Origin: an uncultured Clostridia bacterium | GTDB lineage: Bacteria; Bacillota; Clostridia; TANB77; CAG-508 | Direction: 5' to 3' | Assembly (NCBI GenBank): GCA_934120135.1 | Contig: CAKOTK010000006.1 | Span: 1 to 64,000, forward strand | DNA: 64,000 nt | In this document: piece by piece, positions 17,764 through 27,156 of the stretch | Layout of the letters: every line of letters starts with the position of its first letter | Position numbering within the stretch: position 1 is the stretch's first letter | Made by a program: the position numbers and the translations under genes | The notes under the pieces: model-generated | What the model saw: only the letters and a program-made list of their open reading frames with translations | Told to the model about the DNA's origin: nothing | Databases searched by the model: none

Positions 17764-19305
17764 ATGAAAGGTTTTTTTAAATGGTTTAGTAATAGTACTA
17801 AAATGAAAAGATGGATATTTTTAATATTGATAGGAATCATATTAGCTTGTTATGGAATGTCTAGTATTTTAACAGCTGAAAGGCTAGACTTTTGGCCCCT
17901 TGCCAAAATTATAGCATGTTTTGTTGTTGGATTTGTATTTGTAATTTTAGGGATGATTCATATGCAAAAAAGAACCCTAGAATTATTAGTGCAAGAAACA
18001 GACAATAGAGTAGAAAATGAAGACACAAAGGTTAACACTTTAATATATAATAAAAAAATATATGACCAAGGACCTAAAATAGTAGCAATAGGTGGAGGAA
18101 CGGGGCTAAATTCTGTTCTAAAAGGTTTAAAAAACTACACAGATAATTTAACAGCTATAGTTACTGTGTCTGATTATGGAGAAATTATACCAGAATCAAG
18201 AAGAGAATTAGGTACAATGCCACTAGATGATATAAAGGAAAGTCTAGTAGCACTTGCAAAAGATGAAGAAACAATGGAAAGGATTATGAATAAGGAATTT
18301 TCAGAGGGCAAACTAAAAAATTTATCTTTTGGAGATATATATTTATTAGGAATGAAGGAACTTTATGGAGATTTTGCAAAATCGGTTGAACAAACTAGAA
18401 ATGTGTTAAATATTACAGGTAGAGTACTTCCAGTAACGTTAGAGCCAATACAAATTTGTGCAGAATTAGAAGATGGAACGGTAATAGAAAGCAGAGACAA
18501 GATACCTGAAATAGTAAATTCAAAAACTAGTAAAATAAATCGTATATTTATAAATCCAACAAACTGCAAAGTAGCACCAGGAGTAATAGAAGCAATTGAA
18601 GAAGCAGATGCGATTGTTATTGGACCTGGAAGTTTGTATACTAACGTTATACCAAACCTTTTAGTAAATGGAGTGGCAAAAGCGATAAAAGAAAGTCCAG
18701 CTTTCAAAATATATGTAAGCAACATTATGACAACAACTGGTCAAACAGATAATTACACTTTATCAGACCATATTAAAGCAATAAATGACCATGCAGGTAA
18801 AGGGGTTATCAAATATTGTATTTATGATACAGGAGAGTTAATTCCTGAATATGTTAGAAAATATAATATGCAAGGACAAGAACTTGTTCAAATAGATGCA
18901 GCAAAAGCAAAAGAGCAAGATGTATATTTAATGCAAAGAGATTTATCATATGTTGTAGGTGACCGTATACGTCATAATCCAGATGCAATTGCAGCATCAA
19001 TAATTCAATTAATTTGTGATGATTTAAAATTCAAAGATATGCAAAACGATACAAAGTATGTATTATTAAATGATAGATTAAAAGAAGCAAAAAAATCCTT
19101 AAAAGAAAATAAGAAAAATGACAATATGAGAAAAACAAAAAAGAAGAAAGAAAGAGGAAAAAGCAAATTCTTTGAAAAATATCAGGAAAGAATAAATTCA
19201 ATTCAAGAATCAGATGAAAAACTAAAAGTAAGAAAAGAGCAAGAAGAAAAAGAAAAGCAAGAATTTCTTAAAGAAGTAAAAAAGGAAAAGACTAAGAAGA
19301 AATAA
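17764..19305 (+). CDS. yvcK: YvcK/GlmR-family gluconeogenesis and cell-wall factor, membrane-anchored
   Basis: Length 513 aa, longer than Bacillus YvcK (about 317). Two N-terminal membrane helices (WIFLILIGIILACYGM and IIACFVVGFVFVILGMI) precede the CofD-like domain, which starts at KIVAIGGGTGLNSVLKGLK and contains the family motif MPLDDIKESLVAL. A Lys/Glu-rich tail of about 80 residues closes it. YvcK binds UDP-sugars and supports peptidoglycan synthesis under gluconeogenic growth. The N-terminal anchor and charged tail are extra to the core. It sits between murB and a glycogen debranching enzyme. Confidence 0.9.
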   Translation: MKGFFKWFSNSTKMKRWIFLILIGIILACYGMSSILTAERLDFWPLAKIIACFVVGFVFVILGMIHMQKRTLELLVQETDNRVENEDTKVNTLIYNKKIYDQGPKIVAIGGGTGLNSVLKGLKNYTDNLTAIVTVSDYGEIIPESRRELGTMPLDDIKESLVALAKDEETMERIMNKEFSEGKLKNLSFGDIYLLGMKELYGDFAKSVEQTRNVLNITGRVLPVTLEPIQICAELEDGTVIESRDKIPEIVNSKTSKINRIFINPTNCKVAPGVIEAIEEADAIVIGPGSLYTNVIPNLLVNGVAKAIKESPAFKIYVSNIMTTTGQTDNYTLSDHIKAINDHAGKGVIKYCIYDTGELIPEYVRKYNMQGQELVQIDAAKAKEQDVYLMQRDLSYVVGDRIRHNPDAIAASIIQLICDDLKFKDMQNDTKYVLLNDRLKEAKKSLKENKKNDNMRKTKKKKERGKSKFFEKYQERINSIQESDEKLKVRKEQEEKEKQEFLKEVKKEKTKKK

Positions 19306-19328
19306 AACAAAAGACAGGGGATACACAA

Positions 19329-21356
19329 ATGAAATACGAAAATTTAGAATTTGAAAAAGCATTAAAACAAGATTGGATAATTACAAATGGACTAGGAGGC
19401 TATAGTAGTTCAAGTATTTTAGGTATAAATACTAGAAAATATCATGGATTATTAGTAGCACCATTGAATCCTCCTGGTAATAGAAATTTAATATTATCAA
19501 AAGTCGACGAAAGCTTTGAAAGTGGTGGACAAGAATATCCAATATATTCTAATATTGGCAAAGATTATATTTCAAAGGGCTATAAATATTTAAAATCTTT
19601 TGAAAAAGAGTATATTCCTATATTTACATATGAGGTTGATGGAGCAATTATAAAAAAATATATATGCATGGAACATGGAAAAAATACTGTTTGTGTCTTG
19701 TATAATATAAAAAATAATGAAAAAAGAACTAAGTTTAAAATAGCACCGATTGTAAATTTTAGAGATTTTCATACGACAACGCCTAATGCAGAATTTAATT
19801 TAAAACAAGAAATAAAAGATACAAAAGTAAAAATGATAATAAACAACCAAGGGCAAACTCCAATATATATGAAAACATCAGAAGGAAAGTATGTAGAACA
19901 TTTTAATGATACATTTAGAAATATGTATTATTTGGAGGAAGAAAAAAGAGGACAAGGTGCAGAGGAAAACCTAGTGGTTCCTGGAGTATTTGAAATAAAA
20001 TTAAGAGCAAACGAAGAAAAATTTATTACATTTATTTGCTCTTTAGAAGAGAATATAGACGAATTAGATGGAAAAAACATCATAAACAAAGAAATTGTAA
20101 GAATAACTAGTAATTTATATGATTCATATTTGTTGGACACAAAAAAAGAGTACAGTGATAAATATAAAACACTTATGAGAGATTACATAATAGCATCAGA
20201 CAATTTTGTAGTATATAGACCTGCCTTTGCTTTATATACAATAATTGCAGGGTATCCATGGTTTTTAGACTGGGGTAGAGATGCATTGATTTCATTTGAA
20301 GGAATAGTACTAATACCGAGAAGATTCAAAATAGCAAAGGAAGTATTGCTGACATTTATGAGAGATATAAAATATGGGCTAGTTCCAAATGGATATTCAG
20401 GATATGACGGAAGGCCATTATACAACAGCGCAGATGCTTCACTACTTTTATTTGAACAGGTAAGAAAATATCTAGAATATACACATGACTATGAATTTTT
20501 AAAAAATCAAGCATATGACACGTTAAAAAAAGTAATAGAAGCATATATAAATGGAATTGATTTAGATGGAAATAATATTCACTTAGATAATGAAGATGGG
20601 CTATTATCATCAGGAACTCCACAAATACAAAATACTTGGATGGATGCAAAAATAGGAGACATTGTAGTAACACCTAGAAATGGAAAAGCAATAGAAATAA
20701 ATGCCTTATGGTATAATGCTTTAAAAATAATGGAAAGCTTTGCTAACTTATATAAAGAAAAAGAGTTAGCTAAGAAATATGCAGAACTTGCAAAAAAATG
20801 CAAAGAAAACTTTATAAAAAAATTCTATAATAAAAAGAGAAAATGCTTTGACGATTTAGTAGGCGATAATTCAATAAGACCAAATCAGCTATTTGCAATA
20901 GGACTACACTATCCAGTAGTTGAACCAAATTCAGTTGAAGCAAAAACAGCATTTGAAACAGTTACTAAAAAGTTATTAACACCATATGGATTAAAAACAC
21001 TTGCAAAAGGTGAAAAATGTTATAGAGAAATATATGAAGGTGACCAAATAAAAAGAGATATGAGCTATCATCAAGGTATTACTTGGCCATGGCTTTTAGG
21101 CATATATTCAGATAGTTTTTTAAATATAATAAATGCAGAAAAAAATAAAACTAAAAAGAAAGAACTAGAAGAACAATATTCTAAATTTGCACAAAATGTA
21201 GAAGATACATTTTATAACGAAATGTATAACCGTTCAACAGTTGGAAGTATTAGTGAGCTATATGATTCTGCAAAACCATATGAAGCAAAGGGTGCATTTG
21301 CACAGGCATGGTCAGTGGCAGAAGTATTTAGAATTATAGAAAAGAGGAACAAATGA
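19329..21356 (+). CDS. amylo-alpha-1,6-glucosidase (glycogen debranching enzyme)
   Basis: Length 675 aa. The N-terminal GDE_N-like domain starts ITNGLGGYSSSSILGINTRKYHGLLVAP. The C-terminal GH133-type (alpha/alpha)6 barrel has PWFLDWGRDALISFEG, with the likely acid residue in WGRD, and SYHQGITWPWLLG. It hydrolyses alpha-1,6 branch points of glycogen or imported glucans. No glycogen synthesis genes are in the window. It overlaps ruvC by four bases (ATGA). Confidence 0.9.
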   Translation: MKYENLEFEKALKQDWIITNGLGGYSSSSILGINTRKYHGLLVAPLNPPGNRNLILSKVDESFESGGQEYPIYSNIGKDYISKGYKYLKSFEKEYIPIFTYEVDGAIIKKYICMEHGKNTVCVLYNIKNNEKRTKFKIAPIVNFRDFHTTTPNAEFNLKQEIKDTKVKMIINNQGQTPIYMKTSEGKYVEHFNDTFRNMYYLEEEKRGQGAEENLVVPGVFEIKLRANEEKFITFICSLEENIDELDGKNIINKEIVRITSNLYDSYLLDTKKEYSDKYKTLMRDYIIASDNFVVYRPAFALYTIIAGYPWFLDWGRDALISFEGIVLIPRRFKIAKEVLLTFMRDIKYGLVPNGYSGYDGRPLYNSADASLLLFEQVRKYLEYTHDYEFLKNQAYDTLKKVIEAYINGIDLDGNNIHLDNEDGLLSSGTPQIQNTWMDAKIGDIVVTPRNGKAIEINALWYNALKIMESFANLYKEKELAKKYAELAKKCKENFIKKFYNKKRKCFDDLVGDNSIRPNQLFAIGLHYPVVEPNSVEAKTAFETVTKKLLTPYGLKTLAKGEKCYREIYEGDQIKRDMSYHQGITWPWLLGIYSDSFLNIINAEKNKTKKKELEEQYSKFAQNVEDTFYNEMYNRSTVGSISELYDSAKPYEAKGAFAQAWSVAEVFRIIEKRNK

Positions 21357-21838
21357 GAATCTTAGGAATAGATCCTGGCTTTGCAATAACAGGATATAGC
21401 ATAATAGATTATATAGGCAACAAATTCAACTTAATAACATCCGGAGCTGTACTCACCAAAGCTGGTGAGTCGTTTCCACAAAGGCTATTAAAACTAAATA
21501 ATGACCTAGAAGAAATAATAGACACATATAAACCAGATGCAATATCAGTTGAAGAGTTGTTTTTTAATAACAATGCCAAAACTGCTATAAACGTAGCACA
21601 AGCAAGAGGTGTAATACTTGTAGTAGGCTGTAGAAAAGGAGTACCTACATATGAATACACTCCACTTCAAATAAAACAAGCAGTAGTTGGCTACGGAAGA
21701 GCAGATAAAATACAAGTACAAAAAATGGTAAAAACAATATTAAAGGTAGAAAGCTTACCAAAACTAGATGATACAACAGATAGTATGGCAGCAGCAATAT
21801 GTCATGCACACTCAGCTAAATTTGCTGAAAAACTATAA
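21353..21838 (+). CDS. ruvC: crossover junction endodeoxyribonuclease RuvC
   Basis: Length 161 aa. The RNase H fold starts RILGIDPGFAITGYSI with the first catalytic Asp. Others are in ISVEELFF (Glu) and the C-terminal KLDDTTDSMAAAICH (Asp pair). It resolves Holliday junctions. ruvA and ruvB are not adjacent. It overlaps the debranching enzyme gene by four bases and is followed by holA. Confidence 0.95.
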   Translation: MRILGIDPGFAITGYSIIDYIGNKFNLITSGAVLTKAGESFPQRLLKLNNDLEEIIDTYKPDAISVEELFFNNNAKTAINVAQARGVILVVGCRKGVPTYEYTPLQIKQAVVGYGRADKIQVQKMVKTILKVESLPKLDDTTDSMAAAICHAHSAKFAEKL

Positions 21839-21859
21839 ATTTAATGAAAGGAATTTGTT

Positions 21860-22864
21860 ATGGCAATATATTTGTTTTATGGTGAAGAAACATATTTACT
21901 AGAAACACGAGTAAAGAAAATAAGAAAAGAATATCAACAACTAATATTAGGAATAAACTTTATTCAAATTGACGATACAAATGCAGAAGAACTAATTGCA
22001 GACTTAGAAACACCGGCTTTCGGCTTTGATAAAAAACTAATAATTGCTAAAAACACAGGACTTTTCAAAAAGGAAAAAAAGACAACAAAATCGGATTCAA
22101 AAAAGAAAAAAGTAGATGACACCAAATTACCTTTAAATGAAAAAATAGCTAAATATATACAGGAAAATTCAGAAGAACTAAAAGATACAGTAGATTTAGT
22201 ATTTGTAGAACAAGAAGTTGACAAAAATGCATTGTATCAGGCAATTGAGAAAGTGGGAGAAGTAAAAGAATTTGCACTTTTAAAATTGCCAGACTTAATT
22301 GCAAATATAAAGAAAATAGCAGTGGCATATAAAGTAAACATAGATGATGCAACAGCAAAATATTTAGTAGAGTGTTGTGGAACTAGTATGCAAGACTTGA
22401 TAAATGAACTTAGAAAACTTATTGAGTATAAAGGCGAAAACAGCAATATAACAAAACAAGATATAGATTTACTATGCACTAAGCAAATACAAGCTGTAAT
22501 ATTTGATTTAACAGATAATTTAGGTAAAAAAGAAACATCAAAAGCATTAGATGTATATAATGGACTTATATCAAACAAAGAGCCAATACAAAAAATATTG
22601 ATAACATTATATAACCATTTTAAAAAACTATATATTATAAAAATTGCAGAAAAGTATAATGAAGATGTTGCAACAGCAATGAACTTAAAACCAAATCAGC
22701 TATTTTTAGTAAGCAAATACAAAACACAAGCAAGATATTTTGAAACACAAGAATTAAGAGAAGTATTAGAAGCACTAATAGACTTAGATGCAAACTATAA
22801 AATAGGACTAATATCTTTAGAAATAGGATTAGAAGCAATACTCTGTCGTTATTGCTCAAAATAA
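21860..22864 (+). CDS. holA: DNA polymerase III subunit delta
   Basis: Length 334 aa, normal for HolA. The start IYLFYGEETYLLETRVKKI is typical, followed by the AAA+-like fold, a Lys-rich insertion (KKEKKTTKSDSKKKKVDD) and the C-terminal collar domain (KALDVYNGLISNKEPIQKIL). It loads the beta clamp as part of the clamp loader. It has its own Shine-Dalgarno site (GAAAGGA) 21 bases after ruvC. Confidence 0.93.
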   Translation: MAIYLFYGEETYLLETRVKKIRKEYQQLILGINFIQIDDTNAEELIADLETPAFGFDKKLIIAKNTGLFKKEKKTTKSDSKKKKVDDTKLPLNEKIAKYIQENSEELKDTVDLVFVEQEVDKNALYQAIEKVGEVKEFALLKLPDLIANIKKIAVAYKVNIDDATAKYLVECCGTSMQDLINELRKLIEYKGENSNITKQDIDLLCTKQIQAVIFDLTDNLGKKETSKALDVYNGLISNKEPIQKILITLYNHFKKLYIIKIAEKYNEDVATAMNLKPNQLFLVSKYKTQARYFETQELREVLEALIDLDANYKIGLISLEIGLEAILCRYCSK

Positions 22865-22885
22865 AGTAAAAATATCAAAATTTGA

Positions 22886-22914
22886 TTGAAACAAAAAGTA
22901 TTTTGTGATATATT
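22886..22914 (+). promoter_or_regulatory. sigma-A promoter of rubrerythrin
   Basis: TTGAAA (22886-22891), 17-base spacer, TATATT (22909-22914). Confidence 0.65.
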
Positions 22915-22947
22915 GTAACAGAACAATTAAAAATAGGAGGAAAAATT

Positions 22948-23487
22948 ATGGAATTAAAAGGATCAAAAACAGAGAAAAATTTAATGGAAGCTTTCGCAGG
23001 AGAGTCACAAGCAAGAAATAAATACACATATTTTGCAAGTAAAGCAAAAAAAGAAGGATATGAGCAAATTGCTGCAATATTTCAAGAAACAGCTGACAAT
23101 GAAAAAGAACATGCAAAATTATGGTTTAAACTATTATGTGGAGGAGATATTCCAACAACAGCTCAGAACTTAGCTGATGCTGCAGCTGGAGAAAACTTTG
23201 AATGGACAGATATGTATGACAGAATGGCCAAAGAAGCTAAAGAAGAAGGATTTGACCATATTGCATTTTTATTTGAAGAAGTTGGAAAAATAGAAAAAGA
23301 GCATGAAGCAAGATACAAAAAACTATTAGAAAATGTTCAAGATGGAAAAGTATTTGAAGCAGGAGAAATTAAAATATGGAAATGTAGAAACTGTGGGCAC
23401 ATTGTAGTTGGAACAAAAGCACCAGCAGTATGCCCAGTATGTGCACATCCACAAGCATATTTTGAAATAAAAGCAGAAAATTATTAA
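22948..23487 (+). CDS. rbr: rubrerythrin
   Basis: Length 179 aa. The N-terminal four-helix ferritin-like domain holds the di-iron ligands (FAGESQARNKY, ETADNEKEHAKLW, EEVGKIEKEHEARY). A C-terminal rubredoxin-like domain has KCRNCGH and CPVCAH Cys pairs. It reduces hydrogen peroxide in strict anaerobes, with rubredoxin or NADH-linked partners. Monocistronic with strong promoter, AGGAGG and terminator. Confidence 0.97.
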   Translation: MELKGSKTEKNLMEAFAGESQARNKYTYFASKAKKEGYEQIAAIFQETADNEKEHAKLWFKLLCGGDIPTTAQNLADAAAGENFEWTDMYDRMAKEAKEEGFDHIAFLFEEVGKIEKEHEARYKKLLENVQDGKVFEAGEIKIWKCRNCGHIVVGTKAPAVCPVCAHPQAYFEIKAENY

Positions 23488-23494
23488 ACATTAG

Positions 23495-23527
23495 AATATG
23501 GTGTAAACAAACTACACCATATTTTTT
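23495..23527 (+). terminator. rho-independent terminator of rubrerythrin
   Basis: AATATGGTGTA pairs with TACACCATATT (11 bp), followed by T-run. Confidence 0.9.
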
Positions 23528-23538
23528 GTGGCAAAAGG

Positions 23539-23567
23539 TTCACTTTTGCAGAAAAATGTAGTATAAT
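23539..23567 (+). promoter_or_regulatory. possible promoter of the phospholipase-like gene
   Basis: TTCACT, 17 bases, TATAAT (23562-23567). The -35 is weak, the -10 perfect. Confidence 0.5.
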
Positions 23568-23594
23568 AATTAGACTAGTAAAAATGAAAGAGAG

Positions 23595-24215
23595 ATGAAA
23601 AAAGTGCCAAACTGGAGAGTACATTTAGAAATAGCCAAAAAAATAAATGAACAAATACAATTTAATAATGAAGATTACAACCTATTCTTATTAGGAAATA
23701 TAGCACCAGATATAAACAATGGTTATATTGTAGAAGGAATATCACATATATACGACCATGGACATACACATCTCTATAACCCAGAAAATTACTCTACTTA
23801 TACAAATTTTTATCAAAAATATCAAGATATATTAAAAACAAATCCAATAGCATTTGGCTATTTAATTCATCTATATACAGATTATTTACTAAATAAAGAC
23901 TATAAAGCAAAATGTGAACAAAATAATTTTGACAAAGATGAATATATGAAATTCAAACACAAGGATTTAAGAAAATATGATAGTAAATATATCAACAATA
24001 CTATAACATTAAATGATTATTCGGAAGCGATTAAAGAGTTGCATCAAATTGATGAAATAGAATTAGATGAACAAGATATAGAAAAAGTAATAAAATTTTT
24101 AGATAATAAACAAACAGCTACAGACACAAATCTAGAATTTTACACTGTTGAAGAACTAGATAAAGAGGTAGAAAATATAACAAATGAGATATATAAGTTT
24201 ATAAAGCTTCAGTAA
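23595..24215 (+). CDS. zinc-dependent phospholipase C-like hydrolase (predicted)
   Basis: Length 206 aa. The pattern VHLEIAKKINEQI, LFLLGNIAPDINN, HIYDHGHTHLYNP and YLIHLYTDYLLN spreads His/Asp residues over helices as in the Zn_dep_PLPC/HD-like all-alpha hydrolases. No signal peptide is seen, so it is likely cytoplasmic. Substrate unknown. The Shine-Dalgarno site is weak (AAAGAGAG close to the ATG). Its 3' end overlaps the convergent deacetylase gene by 17 bases. Confidence 0.6.
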   Translation: MKKVPNWRVHLEIAKKINEQIQFNNEDYNLFLLGNIAPDINNGYIVEGISHIYDHGHTHLYNPENYSTYTNFYQKYQDILKTNPIAFGYLIHLYTDYLLNKDYKAKCEQNNFDKDEYMKFKHKDLRKYDSKYINNTITLNDYSEAIKELHQIDEIELDEQDIEKVIKFLDNKQTATDTNLEFYTVEELDKEVENITNEIYKFIKLQ

Positions 24216-24987
24216 AAAGTTCATAAAAATTTTTAAACTCATATCCTTGAGATTTTAAAAAGATAATAGAATCATGTAAAATGTCGTAAGTGTTATTTAC
24301 ATCACCTGTATCATGCATAAGAACAATCAAACTTCCTTTGCCTTTAGCAGACTTTTTTAAATTATTTAATAATTGGTAATTAGAATATTTTCGTTCAGAA
24401 TCATTATTTAAACAATTCCAATCAACATAAACATAGTTAATTTCTGTAAGAACATTAACTATGTTTTTCTTTTGACATTTGTAATTAGGAGAGGCAAAAC
24501 CATTTGGAAAACGAAAAACGTGTGAACAATAATTAGGTACGCCAATAGCATTAGATATTTCAATGTCAGTGTTTAAAATTTCATTACGAAAACTTTCCTC
24601 GCTTTTATATAGCAAACTATTATTATGGCTATACCCATGATTAGCAATAAAGTGCCCTTCCTCATAAGCACGTTTAACAATTTCAGGATGTTCTTTAACA
24701 TGTTTACCAACAACAAAGAATGTAGCTTTAACATTTTCTTTTTCTAGTACATCTAAAATTTTAGGTGTAACTTTAGAGGTTGGACCATCATCAAAAGTTA
24801 AATATACAACCTTTTCATCACTTTTACAAATAGACGCAAATTTATCTTTAAAAGAAGCACTTAAAATTTCACCTTTGCTTAAAGATAAAGCAAAAGTAGA
24901 GTTATCTTTTAGTAAAAAGAAAACTATTAAAATTAGTATAATGAGAACAACTACAAGATACTTTTTCTTAAAAATAAACACCTTCAT
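24199..24987 (-). CDS. polysaccharide deacetylase (NodB domain), membrane-anchored
   Basis: About 262 aa from the ATG at 24987; a TTG at 25008 would add seven residues. An N-terminal membrane anchor (KKKYLVVVLIILILIVFFLL) is followed by the NodB domain: VYLTFDDGPTSKVTPKIL (metal Asp pair), FFVVGKHVKEHPEIVKRA, ANHGYSHNN (His ligands) and IVLMHDTGD. It probably deacetylates peptidoglycan or a related glycan outside the cell. Neither start has a Shine-Dalgarno site. A TATAAT on the minus strand (24999-24994) lies only about seven bases before the ATG, so a leaderless transcript is possible. Confidence 0.85.
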   Translation of the reverse strand: MKVFIFKKKYLVVVLIILILIVFFLLKDNSTFALSLSKGEILSASFKDKFASICKSDEKVVYLTFDDGPTSKVTPKILDVLEKENVKATFFVVGKHVKEHPEIVKRAYEEGHFIANHGYSHNNSLLYKSEESFRNEILNTDIEISNAIGVPNYCSHVFRFPNGFASPNYKCQKKNIVNVLTEINYVYVDWNCLNNDSERKYSNYQLLNNLKKSAKGKGSLIVLMHDTGDVNNTYDILHDSIIFLKSQGYEFKNFYELFTEAL

Positions 24988-25144
24988 ATAAAAATTATAT
25001 ATATACAAAATAAAAATATGCTATAATTATTGAAACTTTTTGATGAAAATTGAGCACTATATATGTGAAAGGAGATAACAATGAGTACTCGGAATATCTT
25101 TAGAAAATTTTGAAGAAATATATAATTCAACATATGAACGAACA

Positions 25145-25621
25145 TTGAGATATATAGTTTGTAAATGCTCTAATATTGACGATGTTAATGATTTAGTGCA
25201 AGATACATATGTAGAATTATATAACATACTAGAAAAAAAGAAAGAAATATATTTAGAAAACTGTCCTAATTTTGTAATAGGAATAGCTAAAAAGAAAATT
25301 CAAAAATATTATGGTCTTTTATATAAATTAAAAAATTATAATGTTTATCAAGCAGAGGACGAAGAAATAGATTTGCCAGATAATTTTGATTTGGAAACGG
25401 AAACAATTAAAAAGCTAAATGCAGAAGCGGTATGGAATTATATTAAAAGCAAAAATATAAAAACAGTAAAAGTTTTCTATTTATATTATTGTACAGAAAT
25501 TAAGATATCACAAATTGCAAAAGAATTAAACATGTCTGAATCTAATGTCAAAAATATTTTATACAGAACAATTAAAGACATTAAAGAAAATGTAAAGATT
25601 GAAGGTGATATAAATGAATAA
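25145..25621 (+). CDS. ECF-type sigma-70 factor with 5' frame break at a CGG codon
   Basis: Region 2 (DDVNDLVQDTYVELYNIL) and region 4 (FYLYYCTEIKISQIAKELNM, then SESNVKNIL) are clear. The frame is open from 25085 and upstream codons read GISLENFEEIYNSTYERTLR, a normal sigma N-terminus, so translation must begin before the TTG at 25145. The only start with a Shine-Dalgarno site (AAAGGAG, 25068-25074) is the ATG at 25081. It reads ATG AGT ACT CGG and then runs to a stop at 25111. Skipping the C of CGG (25090) restores the sigma frame. It overlaps the anti-sigma gene by eight bases. Real start unresolved. Confidence 0.8.
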   Translation: MRYIVCKCSNIDDVNDLVQDTYVELYNILEKKKEIYLENCPNFVIGIAKKKIQKYYGLLYKLKNYNVYQAEDEEIDLPDNFDLETETIKKLNAEAVWNYIKSKNIKTVKVFYLYYCTEIKISQIAKELNMSESNVKNILYRTIKDIKENVKIEGDINE

Positions 25622-26309
25622 TTTGAAAGATACAATACAAAAGAACTTTGACAAAAAGAAAAATTATAATATCATTTTATCAAAAATTGAGAGGAGAGAT
25701 AATATGAAAGTAAAATTGAGTTATGTTTTAGCTTCAAGTCTTGTAGCAATTGCATTATTAGTTGGCATTGTTGCATATAATGTTCCAAAAAGTAATAATG
25801 AAAATGTTATGCCACCAACAGTACAAGGAATATTGGAATTAAATATAAATAAGGCTGAATATCAAAGTATGATGACGTTGGATGCAGATATAAAAGAAGC
25901 AAATACTGAACTGAATAGTGAATTTGAGAAAGATTTTTCGTTTGTAAAAAAAGATATTAATGCGCCAAAAGATTTGAGAGACTACGGTGTAAATAAAGTT
26001 GTAATGACTAGAAAAGATTTTTCGGATAAAGATTATTCTATAGCTCATGACTATATTTGGGACTATTCAAATGAGGCAGAAAACAGAACAATAAGAATAG
26101 CATTTTCCAAAATTGGAAAACCATTAAGAGACTATTATTTGAGTAGTGAAGAAAAAATATCAAAAATAGAAAATACAGATGTTATAATAACACAATATGA
26201 AAAACTATATTTAGCAGAGTTTAAATTAAATGATGTATATTTTGATATAGAAACCGCAGGAATAACACAAAAAGAGTTAGTGGATTTACTAGTATCATTG
26301 ATTAAATAA
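25614..26309 (+). CDS. putative membrane anti-sigma factor
   Basis: Length 231 aa. A cytoplasmic N-terminus of about 32 residues is followed by one membrane helix (LSYVLASSLVAIALLVGIVAY) and an extracellular domain ending GITQKELVDLLVSLIK, a pattern like DUF4367-type sensor domains. The eight-base overlap with the ECF sigma gene and this topology make it the cognate anti-sigma factor. No anti-sigma zinc motif is seen. The signal sensed is unknown. Confidence 0.75.
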   Translation: MNNLKDTIQKNFDKKKNYNIILSKIERRDNMKVKLSYVLASSLVAIALLVGIVAYNVPKSNNENVMPPTVQGILELNINKAEYQSMMTLDADIKEANTELNSEFEKDFSFVKKDINAPKDLRDYGVNKVVMTRKDFSDKDYSIAHDYIWDYSNEAENRTIRIAFSKIGKPLRDYYLSSEEKISKIENTDVIITQYEKLYLAEFKLNDVYFDIETAGITQKELVDLLVSLIK

Positions 26310-26317
26310 AATGACAC

Positions 26318-26346
26318 ACAGCCTTGTTTTTATTACAAGGCTGTTT
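26318..26346 (+). terminator. hairpin terminator of sigma/anti-sigma operon
   Basis: ACAGCCTTGT pairs with ACAAGGCTGT (10 bp) around TTTTATT; only a short T-run follows. Confidence 0.75.
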
Positions 26347-26414
26347 AGGTATTGCAATTGATGAAAAAAAGGTGTAAAATGTGTAACATCAAAACAAGAA
26401 AAGAAGGAACATAT

Positions 26415-27110
26415 ATGAAATTTATAGTTGACAAAAGTTTTTTTGAAAAGGTTGATAATGCATGTTTTGGTGTTATTATAGCTAGAAATATTGATAATAC
26501 AAAACCAAATAGTGCAATACAAGAAATGCTAAAAAACGAAGTAAATGAGGTAGCAGAAAAGTATAAAGATGTAAAAGTAAAAGAATTACCAGAAATTGTA
26601 CTATACAGAGAAGCATTTAAGAAAGTTGATATTAACCCAAACAAATTTATGTGCTCAATAGAAGCACTTGTTAGTAGAACAGTTAAATCACAATTTGTTC
26701 CTAATATAAATACATTAGTTGATTTAGGTAATGCTTTATCACTAAAATACAATATACCACTAGGAGTACATGATATAGATAAATTTGCAGGAGATATAGA
26801 ATTAAGATTTGCAAATGAAAATGACACATTCATTCCATTTGGTTCTCAAGAATATGATAATCCACCAGCAGGTGAATTAGTATATGTAAGTGGAAATGAA
26901 GTAAAAACAAGGAAATGGGCTTGGAGACAAGGTGAAAAAAGCAAAATAGACGAGAATATAAAAAATGCGTTTATACCATTAGACGGATTTATTGAAAACA
27001 AAGAAAAAATCTTAGAACTACAAAAAGAATTTGTAAAAATTTTAACAGAGATGGGGGCAACTTGTGAAGTTGGATTTGTAGATAAAGATAACAATGTTTT
27101 TGAATTTTAA
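26415..27110 (+). CDS. B3/B4 tRNA-binding-domain protein
   Basis: Length 231 aa from the ATG at 26415, preceded by AAGAAGGA; longer frames upstream lack a start signal. The sequence resembles the B3/B4 domain of PheRS beta: YREAFKKVDINPNKFMCSIEALVSR, then NALSLKYNIPLGVHDIDKF and GELVYVSGNEVKTRKWAWRQ. Stand-alone B3/B4 proteins are thought to edit or bind mischarged tRNA, but most are uncharacterised. Monocistronic. Confidence 0.8.
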   Translation: MKFIVDKSFFEKVDNACFGVIIARNIDNTKPNSAIQEMLKNEVNEVAEKYKDVKVKELPEIVLYREAFKKVDINPNKFMCSIEALVSRTVKSQFVPNINTLVDLGNALSLKYNIPLGVHDIDKFAGDIELRFANENDTFIPFGSQEYDNPPAGELVYVSGNEVKTRKWAWRQGEKSKIDENIKNAFIPLDGFIENKEKILELQKEFVKILTEMGATCEVGFVDKDNNVFEF

Positions 27111-27112
27111 TT

Positions 27113-27150
27113 AAAAGGAGTTTTTAATGTAAGTATTAAAAACTCCTTTT
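27113..27150. terminator. bidirectional terminator between B3/B4 gene and sigK
   Basis: A perfect 16-bp stem (27113-27128 with 27135-27150) has A-rich and T-rich ends and serves both convergent genes. Confidence 0.9.
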
Positions 27151-27156
27151 ATATAT

